DNA from: Gnetum montanum
Taxonomy: Eukaryota > Streptophyta > Gnetopsida > Gnetales > Gnetaceae
NCBI GenBank assembly: GCA_015680685.1
Contig: MNCI01030955.1
Span: forward strand, 1,009,579-1,073,578
DNA length: 64,000 nucleotides
Reading direction: 5' to 3'
Of this stretch, positions 56,311 through 64,000 are shown one piece after another (the stretch's first letter is position 1; every line of letters starts with the position of its first letter). The notes beneath the pieces are model-generated. The model saw only the letters and a program-made list of their open reading frames with translations. It did no database searches and was not told where the DNA came from. The position numbers and the translations under genes were made by a program.

Positions 56311-58110
56311 ACACACTGCTTCACTTTGTTTGCACATTTTTGATTTGTTTATGCATCCATTCACTTAGCTTACACATTGCATTTGAGAAAACATCAAAAC
56401 ACATAAAAATTGAAAAAAAAAAAAAAAAAAAAAACTACAAACATAAGGCATGGCTCACCATGGCCTTAAACTAGCACCTTTGGCTTGCCATGGCTTTGAA
56501 ATTGGTAATGCATGGCTTGAAATGACCTTAAACTAGCACACGTAGCTTGGAATGGCTTTAAACTATTGCTACGGCTTGAAATGGCCCAAAACTATTGCTT
56601 CTTGCATTGTCTTCCTTTCATTTGTGCATTTTGACTTTGTTACATAGTTGCTGCTTGATGATATTTTTTCCAATTGATTTTTATAGGATTTTGTAGGCAC
56701 ACAGCATGGCTATGCATGCAACACTATACCTCATTGAAGCAAGGTAACCACACAGCTCGTTCACCATGATGCTAAAACTGGCACAACCATCTGCCATGAC
56801 ACTTAAATTGGCACAACACTCATTTGTCATGACGTTAAAACTGACATAGTTTGTCCTTGGGTCATGATGTTAAACTATCACAATAGCTTGTTTACTATGA
56901 CGTTAAACTGGCATCCACATCCATCGTCTGCTACAATGTTAAATTGACACCCACATCCATCGTCTGCTACATCGTTAAAATAGCACCTTGTAGTTTGCTA
57001 GGACTCTAAACTAGCACCTCGTGTTCTACTAAGACCTTAAATTGGGTTGATGGTCTGGTAGGATTTTAAATTGGCATGTTGCTAATCTTTCAGAGCATTT
57101 GCCATCAGTGCAGCCTTTGGGGCACTCGTAGCATCATCACACTGGCACTTCCATTGGCTTTCTGAGCACTTCCATTGGCTTCCTGAGCACTTGTAACTAG
57201 TTTAGCTTTTCACGCATCTATAGCATCTTCACATCTGACATTTCAGTTGAATTTCATGTCTTGTGATTTTCTTGTCTTCTTAGAGTTGTGTTTGTAGGAC
57301 AAAAACCTAGACATAGTTGTGTAGAGGTGCATCTCATCATAGCAGCAAGTCACCACATCACTTCGATGTGCATGATTGGGATTGCCAAGCCACTCAAAAG
57401 TCCACATCCCCCATCAACCCATTATAGCCTATGCATGTTCCTACATCCCAATACCCTCTTTCATTCCCTTACATTACAAACCATTTGATGCATACACACT
57501 GTAACACACATGGCATTTGCTTCTTAAGTCAATCATAGAACCCATGGTGGATGTAACACAACTTGTCTTGTGGAAAGCCTATGTTGGCTAGTCAAAGCCC
57601 AAGCGGATGTAATGCAACTCATCCTTGGGAGAAAAAACCTATCCTATAGATGTGATGTGATTACATCAAAAAAAAGTCCATCTACTTGATGGTCAATAAA
57701 GCCCATTCACCCAATGGTCAATAAAGAATGGGAAAAAGCACATTCCCAAGCAAATTGACAATGTTGCAGTTTCATAATCAACCCAAGCTTGGATCAACTT
57801 TGACTCTCTCATGAGCACTTTGACAAGAGGTCAACATTTTAGAGGTAAGCCACTTCATGTCATGGTCACTGTTAATCATGCTAACTTTGCCTCTTGCATC
57901 ATGATACATTATTTGCATTTCATCTCCCTTGCTTGCATTTCATCTCCCTAACATTGCCTATAGCCTTTGCCCCAGCATGTCCCTATGCATAGCACTCTTG
58001 AGCATGGTGGAATGACACTCGATCTGGTACCAATGAGTAATGTTGGTGCCATGACTACTATGGTGTTTTTTTGTTCTTTGTCGATGTCTCTTGGGCCACT
58101 CCTCCATATG
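56311..58110 (+). repeat. Element G 3' non-coding region with degenerate tandem repeats
   Basis: A poly-A run lies at about 56416-56438. From 56445 to about 57085, units of roughly 40-50 bases recur, each with GGCTTGNAATGGCNTTAAACTAGCAC or ATGACGTTAAACTGGCAC-like text, strongly diverged; a related piece occurs in the gag 5' part near 53390-53450. 57090-58110 shows only scattered short repeats (TTCCATTGGCTT twice near 57150; GGTCAATAAAG twice near 57700). Tandem repeats in this position are known for Tat/Ogre-type elements. Confidence 0.7.
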
Positions 58111-58128
58111 TCAACAAAGAGGGACCAA
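58111..58128 (+). promoter_or_regulatory. Element G polypurine tract
   Basis: AACAAAGAGGGACCA immediately before the 3' LTR. Confidence 0.65.
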
Positions 58129-59485
58129 TGAAACACCACAAAAATTTTAGGTTCCAATGTCTCGATCACAAATTTGGCTAAGTGTTAGAATGATGGCACT
58201 TTGCCCAAATTTTTCTAAGTGTTGAGACTACACTCTGTACATCCCTTGACTATGCTCTAGAGTGTAGTTAGAGCACAGTCAACACAACTACCAGTTTTGT
58301 TAGATTTTTCTAAGTGTTAGAATGGTGACACAAGCTGTAGATTTTTCTAAGTGCTAAGACTATGCTCTCCATTGCTAGGAATACACTCTAGAGTGTATTC
58401 AGCATGGAATGCTAGTTTTTGCAAATTTTTCTAACTATTGGGACTACACTCTAGAGCATAGTCAGAGTGTAGACAATTTCGAAGTCCAGTTTCTGCCAAA
58501 ATTTTTCTAAGTACCTAACTACACTCTCCATTGTTGGGACTACACTCTAGAGCATAGTTAGTGTAGTTCGCTTGGAAACACATTTTCTGTAGAATTTTTT
58601 CTAACTACCAAGATTGCACTATCCACTGCTAAGACTATGCTCTAAAGCATAGGCAGTGTAGTCCACGTAGAAGCACATTTTCTACAGCAGAAGTGAGAGC
58701 ATAGTCTAGACACATTTTCTATAGCTAAGAGTACGCTCTAGAGCAATCATGAGAGTGTAGTCCCACCTACTACTCTACCACATGTTGCACGATCTACATT
58801 TTGGGCTAACCCTAGCCCTATAAATACCCTTGTGCCCCAAGGTTTTTGGGGTTGGCATTTTCATTTGGCATCCAACATTTTGGCATTTGGTACTTAGCAT
58901 TTTGGGTGAATGAGACCCAAAGGTATCAGCAAAGACGCAAAGTTGTGCTATATAACCCACTACAACCCCATCGTAACCCACGGTACATCGTGGCAGCCAA
59001 CCTGGCATGCACGGACATCATGGTGAGCACCAGACTTCATGAATTGACAGCATCAAGACTATGACTATGCTCTCCACTACACATGTTGTACATTGCATAT
59101 CTTCTAAACCCCTTTTGGAGTTAGCTATGCTCAACCCCATTTGGGGCAGTGTTCAGTTTCTCTCTCTTCTTCCCTTGCATTTTCTTTGCATTTTGACCTA
59201 CAACTATGCTTAAGTAGTGGTCCACACATGTTAACACTCTTGTATTTTGCTAAAAAATGTGACTATGCTCAGCATTGTTCACATGGTTAACATAATTGAC
59301 ACCACCTAACACTTAGCATTATTTCCATTAACATCATTTGCACTTTGTAAGTCCCTATTTGATTGACAAGACCATTCAAGGCATCTCGTCTCTACCTCCA
59401 ACAAGGCCCTCACATAGATGTGGGGTGAGGCTGTGTATCCATCAACTCCTTGGTGTTCCAGTCATTGATGTTTTCGGTTGCTATA
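58129..59485 (+). repeat. Element G 3' LTR (1,357 bp)
   Basis: Begins TGAAACACCAC and ends GGTTGCTATA (final CA changed to TA). It is 570 bases shorter than the 5' LTR because the palindrome array (58195-58760) is contracted. TATAAATA at 58819-58826. Confidence 0.9.
58195..58760 (+). repeat. CTCTAGAG palindrome array in 3' LTR of G
   Basis: About seven units of the same palindrome in forms such as CTATGCTCTAGAGTGTAG and CTACACTCTAGAGCATAG. It ends about 60 bases upstream of the TATA box. Confidence 0.82.
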
Positions 59486-59490
59486 GTAAT
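59486..59490. repeat. Target site duplication of element G, right copy
   Basis: GTAAT, identical to 50471-50475. Confidence 0.9.
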
Positions 59491-60408
59491 GATTTACTTA
59501 TTGTACAAGTTTATGTTGATGATATTATTTTCGGAGTTGCTAATGATGTTTTATATAAGAAATTTCCATATCTTATGCAATTAGAGTTCAAAATGAGCAT
59601 GATGGAAGAGCTCAACAATTTTCTTGGGTTTCAAATTAATTAGACAAAAGGTGGAACCTTCATTTGTTACACTAAGTACATTAAAGATCTACTACTCAAA
59701 TTCAACTTGGCAAATATGAAGGCAAAAATTACACCTATGGAAAAAAATTTTAAGCTCATCAAAGGTGATCAAGGAAAGCTTGTTGATCTCAAGCTATATA
59801 GAGGTATGATAGGTAGCCTACTCTATTTAATTATTGATAGGATAGATATAGCCTTAAGTATAGGAATTTGTGCAAGATATTAGGCAGATTCCAAATAGTC
59901 TCATCTAAAAGTTGTTAAACATATTTTTCATTCTCTAAAAGGTACTACTAATTAGAGACTTTGGTATCCAAAGGACTCCTCACTTAATCTTGTTAGATAT
60001 TGTGATGCAGATGGGGCAGGTTGTATAGATGATTATTAGAGCACTGGTTGAAAGTACTTTTTTCTTGGAAAAAGTCTTGTATCTTGGGCAACCAAGAAGC
60101 AAACATCCACAACACTCTCTATGGTAGAAGAAGAGTGCATTTTAGCTGGAATTTGTTATGCATAAATTTTATGGATGAAAGAAACTCTTAAGGATTTAGG
60201 GATTAAACTCCAATCAACACCAATTTTTTATGACAATAGTAGCATAATCAAATTGACAAAAAACCCTATTCAACATTCTCATGCTAAAAACATTGAAACT
60301 CATCATCATTTTATACGAGAACATACCCAACTTGGACATTTAAAGCTAGAATTTGTTGGAATACAAAACCAACTTGCAGATGCTTTCATCAAGCCTCTTA
60401 ATGAATGA
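59491..60408 (+). pseudogene. Element E pol, second part: C-terminal RT and RNase H
   Basis: Continues the copia RT after element G: LLIVQVYVDDIIFG (59498-59540) carries the intact YVDD catalytic motif; LNNFLGFQIN, then stops; PMEKNFKLIKGDQG, YRGMIGSLLYL (about 59798-59830). RNase H: CDADGAG (about 60001-60021), FFLGKSLVSWATKKQ (60060-60105), SMVEEECILAG (60118-60150), YDNSSIIKLTKNPIQHSHAK (60228-60290), HHHFIREH, and QLADAFIKPLNE before a TGA at 60406. The RNase H wording is Sirevirus-like. A 101-codon open piece spans 59338-59643 only because G's LTR is read through. Confidence 0.88.
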
Positions 60409-60756
60409 TGACTCAATTCTCTTTGTAAATACATGGGAATAGAACCTTGCCCTACCAGGTAAATATTTTTTCTCTAATTTAAATAAAATAAAATAAAAAC
60501 AAAAAAAGCACATAAACTTTGTAACATATGTTTAGGGGGAGTTTTCTTTTACTTTTTGTTAATGTCCAAAAAGGGGGAGAGATATTGTATATGGCATAGG
60601 TGTATGTTCTAGTGATCTAGTACTTCTTTTGATTGTGATATGGTGCTTTCAAGAAGGACTATAAAATTGCTTATGATATTTAACTTTCCCATAGTTTTTA
60701 ATGAAATATACTAATCCATTTTCTTAAGTTTTGGATATCACCAAAAAGGAGGAGAT
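60409..60756 (+). promoter_or_regulatory. Element E 3' tail with several polypurine tracts
   Basis: Purine tracts occur at about 60534 (TTTAGGGGGAG), 60570 (AAAAAGGGGGAGAGA) and 60744-60755 (AAAAAGGAGGAGA), the last abutting the LTR. Several polypurine tracts in this tail are a known hallmark of Sireviruses. Confidence 0.75.
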
Positions 60757-61032
60757 TGTTGACCTTTTGGTATGTCAAAACTTTAGAAAAATTGGAGAAT
60801 GTAGAATGTGTGTTTGTGATTATAGGTTTGCAAGATCATAATGAGAAAGGACTTCACATGAAGACCCAAGACTTCAAGAATTAGAGCCATAATGATGAAA
60901 TGAAGACTAAAGTGGACAAGATGAGAGCATGGATGGAAACAGAGTCTATGACCCAAATGAAGATGTTCTAAGGGCTATCGAGATGCCAAAATGACAATGG
61001 AATGCTCTAGATCTCAAAGTGTACAAACAAAG

Positions 61033-61182
61033 TAGACATTTTACAAAAATAGTAGATGTCTAACTTGGAGAATAGATGTCTCAAGGTAGACATCTCACTG
61101 TAGATGTCTCCACTTTTAGGTAGACATCTCTCCTGCATTGAGGTTGGTTTTGGTTAGACATCTCATCCTCAAAGTAGAAGTC
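61033..61182 (+). repeat. AGACGTCT palindrome array in 3' LTR of E
   Basis: Eight units now read AGACATTT, AGATGTCT, AGACATCT or AGAAGTCT; none retains the central CG. Spacing matches the 5' LTR array. Confidence 0.85.
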
Positions 61183-61436
61183 TAAACTAGCCATTTAGTA
61201 GCCATTGCATGAATTTCAAGGATTTTTTGGAAACTCAAAGATTATAAGACTAAGTGGAATTCTTGGGAAATGTGCAAGTACTATTCTTTGTCAAATCTAT
61301 CCAAGGTTACTTAAAGTGATTTTATATTTGTCCTTCCTTGTATTATCATTTATATGTATTGGTGCCTCATTACAAGGACTTTATAAAGCAAGTTACACTT
61401 TCTCCTTGAATTTTTTCTTATTTCTTTGTAGCCTTG

Positions 61437-61470
61437 GGGGCCCCGAGGGGGGGGGGGGGGGGGGGGTNGG
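61437..61470. other. Poly-G run with N, probable sequencing or assembly artefact
   Basis: GGGGGCCCCGAG followed by about 23 G and an N replaces the sequence GCAGGGTTGATG found at the same place in the 5' LTR (about 22131-22145). Confidence 0.75.
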
Positions 61471-61873
61471 TTAATGTGCTTTTTGCAAAAAGGCATCTTC
61501 GTTGAGCTTGTTGGGACCTTGTGAGGTTGAGTGTTGTTGCAGCAACAAAACACTTCAATGTGGAGCTCATGTTTGTAAAGGTTGTGGGATCCTTTAAACA
61601 AAACTTTGAGCTTGTTGGGACCTTGCTGGGCTGAGTGGTTTCGCGGTGACAAAACACTCCAAAGTGGAGCTTAAATCTTGTGAAGGTTATGGTATCATTC
61701 AAATCACATTTTTGAAGCAACAAAGTCCAGAGGTGTGCATGGATTTTACCCTCTGAGTATGAATGACCCAAGTTGGGGAACCACATAAAAATTATGTTCG
61801 ATTTAGTGGTTGTAGTGTTTTTAAATTGGGAAACTTATTTAACCCCCCTTCTAAGTTCTTGATTCACACTTAG

Positions 61874-63000
61874 TGTCTTAAGAACCTAATCCTTATAACT
61901 TGGTATTATTCATCTCACTTAAAACCTATGCATTAGTAAGTTTAAGGATTTAATCTAGCCATAAAGATTGGTTCATCCCTACCCAACCAATAATAATCAT
62001 TATCATGGAACCAATAATTAGTGGGCAATGTTGTGATGTCTTGCTTCTCTATAGCACCTAGGGCATAATCTTGATCTAAGAGAACAAGCCTACATCATAC
62101 TTGCTAGTTTATAAGATCAAAGTATTATATTCTTATTTGAGGATTAATATATCATTTATAATTAAAACCCATGTCATTTAGAAGTTATCATGTTGCCTAT
62201 ACAACAACCTAGGAATTTCAATTTGGCAATATAAGATATTTTAGTCATTTCAAACCTTGAAAATCCAACCCCAGTTTTTGGATCCAACTATGCTCAATGT
62301 GTAGTACTCATTGAGATGATTCCAACAGTACAAATTTTATCTAAAATTAGACTTATAGTTTGAGAGATATTATAGTTCAAATTTTTTTGGTATGTTTTTT
62401 AAAATAATAATAAATTAAATAAATAATTAATATTATTAAAAAAATTAAGAAGATTGGGGGTTGGAATCGAAAAATTGACTTTAAGTTATGAAAGATGACT
62501 CTTCATATCCTCTCCTGGGTTCTATAAATAAACATATATGATTTTAAAAAAATAAATAATTACCTTGTGGCCTTGAAGACCCAAGCTAGGCTACTTGACC
62601 AAACCAGTGTTGCAAGGCCCCTACAAATAGTGCTTCATAGGCCCTGGGGAGGATTACATGGGACCATGAGGCCTTGAAATGGGGTTGCATAGGCCTGTGC
62701 GTTGTGCCATCTTGCTTGCCACACCCACTTCACCATCACACTACCATCCCACATCTTCATTTTGCATTGCATGGCTCTGCTAGCACCACCATCCTCACAC
62801 GTGTCTGTTGTACTCTTGAGCACCTCTAACTTTCACTACACCACTTGTTCCCATGTTGCTACTATACCTACTTCCATGCTCTTCTAAAATCCTTCATTGC
62901 ACCTCACTGCCATTATGCCATGTGTCATGTTGCACCATGCTCTTGCATTTCTTACTTTGCAAAAACATTCACTTGCAAAATCCATTGCATTCCTCACCAT
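61874..63000. other. Unassigned sequence right of element E
   Basis: No frame, RNA gene or known repeat recognised. It should be continuous with the debris left of E (before 21450). A/T-rich patches lie at 62390-62450 and 62530-62570. Confidence 0.5.
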
Positions 63001-63160
63001 TTGTTGCCACTGTCACCATTGCCTATGATGCCACCATTACCATTGCTATCACCTATTGTACCGTTGTTGTCACCTGTGCTACTATTGTTGCCATTGCCAT
63101 CGCTTGAGCCGCAACTGCTACCATTGTCATTGCCTGTGTTGCCATTGAAAAAGTCGTTAG
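63001..63160. repeat. Degenerate 3-bp-phased repeat (CCATTG/GTTGCC words)
   Basis: Words GCCATTGCC, ACCATTGCT, TTGTCACC recur with period multiples of three over about 150 bases. Frames through it are simple-sequence products and not a gene. Confidence 0.6.
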
Positions 63161-64000
63161 AAATTTTGGTAGTCTATAGTGTCCATGAGTGCTGTGGACA
63201 TTGGGAGCTTTGTAAACACCATGGATGAAGCTCTGTGGACACCATGGAAGCCCACCCCTCATAGAGCTTTAATGGGCACCATCAACTCCATTAGCGTACC
63301 ATATTGGTAGGATCAACAAATGAAATTTTTTTTATAAATTAATGAAGAAATTCAAATTTCTCATTAGAGAATAAAAAAATTTCAAATGGTAGGAAAATGA
63401 GCAGTAAAATTCAAATAGAAATACGTAGAAATATTTTCAAAAAAATACAATGTGTCATGTTAGTAGCAATTGAGATAAAAATTTTGTAATTAAGCACACT
63501 TATTTTAGAGTGTATTGGGATAAGTGATGTCTTAGGAAGTCTTGTCTTCTATGCCTAAGTTTTCAAATTTACAAGCAATGGATTTTGATTATGAAAGCCA
63601 TTTTTGATAAACAAAGAGTTGTTTTCTGCAGATTTTGACCTTCCAAACACAATGGTGAAGTCAGATATGCCCTATTGACCTTTGAAAATTCATTTTTACT
63701 TCTTATCCAACATGGTGCCTCAAGATCCTTAAAGACTTATTTTAGCATAACTTGGACATATGATGTCCATTTCTAACATATGCATAATCATTGCTAACAT
63801 TTATTAGTCTTCTAAACTCAATGGTGAGGTTAGATTTATCATTTGGGTACCTAATACTTTGATGATATTTTAAACTATGTTGTAAGAGTGCCTATTGATT
63901 TAAATGTTGGGACTTACCAATTTAACCTATTGGGCCTTAAGATTAAATGCTTAGCTTATGATGATAGTCTTAGCTTTCTAATCCTTAGTGTATCATTAGT
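63161..64000. other. Unassigned A/T-rich sequence with one spaced duplication
   Basis: No coding signal. A 26-base phrase TTCCAAACACAATGGTGAAG... at 63641-63666 recurs in changed form at 63810-63835 (169 bases apart), hinting at an old internal duplication or repeat unit. Confidence 0.45.

Larger units (their letters stand above)
50476..59485 (+). mobile_element. Element G: Tat-like non-autonomous gypsy element (gag and protease only)
   Basis: A 9.0-kb element with a perfect GTAAT duplication, LTRs of 1,927 and 1,357 bp, a PBS unlike that of A-F, a gag and protease of the Tat branch, and about 1.9 kb of non-coding 3' sequence with tandem repeats. No RT, RNase H or integrase motif is present between the protease and the 3' LTR. 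This fits the LTR-retrotransposon derivatives that carry only gag. It interrupts the copia RT just before the YVDD block. Confidence 0.9.
21450..61868 (+). mobile_element. Element E: Sirevirus-like Ty1/copia retrotransposon split by three nested insertions
   Basis: The outer borders are the 5' LTR start (21450) and 3' LTR end (61868), flanked by CTTAC and CTTAG, a one-mismatch target duplication. After removing D, F and G the element is about 6.5 kb: LTR, tRNA-iMet PBS, gag, protease, integrase, RT, RNase H, a 350-bp tail with several polypurine tracts, LTR. Integrase precedes RT, the copia order. RNase H wording, the multiple polypurine tracts and LTR palindromes point to the Sirevirus group. 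Many stops; it is the oldest layer of this nest. Confidence 0.9.
60757..61868 (+). repeat. Element E 3' LTR (1,112 bp)
   Basis: Begins TGTTGACCTTTTGG, ends TTCTTGATTCACA, followed by CTTAG. It contains the palindrome array (61033-61182), a TATA-like TTTATAAAG near 61379-61387, and at 61440-61470 a poly-G run with an N that is absent from the 5' LTR. Confidence 0.9.

Noticed and set aside
59338-59643. Single plus-strand frame of 101 codons treated as one protein
   Set aside because: The first half is LTR of element G and the second half copia RT; it is a read-through across an insertion border.
61350-61786. Minus-strand frames with a proline run
   Set aside because: The prolines come from the poly-G artefact in the copia 3' LTR.
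62845-63228. Plus-strand frames rich in Pro, Leu and Ala near the right end
   Set aside because: They arise from a degenerate 3-bp-phased repeat; no start context or conserved domain.

Overview
The window reads as repeat-dense intergenic DNA of a large plant genome, most likely a flowering plant. I find no host gene, tRNA gene or rRNA gene. Nearly everything coding-like belongs to decayed LTR retrotransposons of plant-typical lineages: Athila-like Ty3/gypsy (reverse transcriptase, tRNA-Asp primer site, a third open reading frame 3' of pol), a Tat-like gypsy with gag but no reverse transcriptase, and a Sirevirus-like Ty1/copia. No species can be named from the sequence alone. Many breaks in the reading frames are nonsense changes of the CAA/CAG/CGA-to-stop or TGG-to-TAG kind, and CG dinucleotides are often replaced by TG or CA, as expected for long-methylated repeats.

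Layout. A (1-5333, minus) is an Athila-like element running off the left edge: RT, protease, gag, tRNA-Asp PBS and 5' LTR. B (5433-11578, plus) is a 6.1-kb non-autonomous relative with two ~907-bp LTRs and a perfect 5-bp target duplication; it keeps gag and the two ends of the third ORF but has lost all of pol. C (11584-19666, minus) is an older relative that keeps gag, protease and most of the third ORF and lacks RT, RNase H and integrase; B, and probably A, sit inside its 3' part. 19667-21449 is old sequence with one chromovirus-like LTR and PBS.

From 21450 to 61868 lies one ~6.5-kb copia element (E, plus) blown up to 40 kb by three nested gypsy insertions: D (22367-34181, minus, Athila-like, all domains) in its 5' LTR, F (35243-48321, plus, Athila-like, all domains) between its gag and protease, and G (50476-59485, plus, Tat-like, gag-protease only) inside its reverse transcriptase. 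Target duplications and the uninterrupted copia text across each insertion establish the order: E came first, then D, F and G. 61874-64000 is unassigned old sequence.

The most interesting signal is not a gene. All six LTR families of A-G that I could read (A and B share a related motif) carry, just upstream of the LTR TATA box, a cluster of short CG-containing palindromes, and the motif differs from family to family. In the Athila-like elements C, D and F a second palindromic block, also followed by a TATA box, sits inside the element upstream of the third ORF; in C and D it shares the motif of that element's own LTR. Downstream of this internal promoter lies an apparent leader intron (best seen in F and D) whose acceptor abuts the ATG of the third ORF. 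This suggests a two-promoter element with element-specific palindromic control modules. Palindromic LTR repeats are known for Sireviruses; the gypsy versions and the internal copy are what deserve a closer look.
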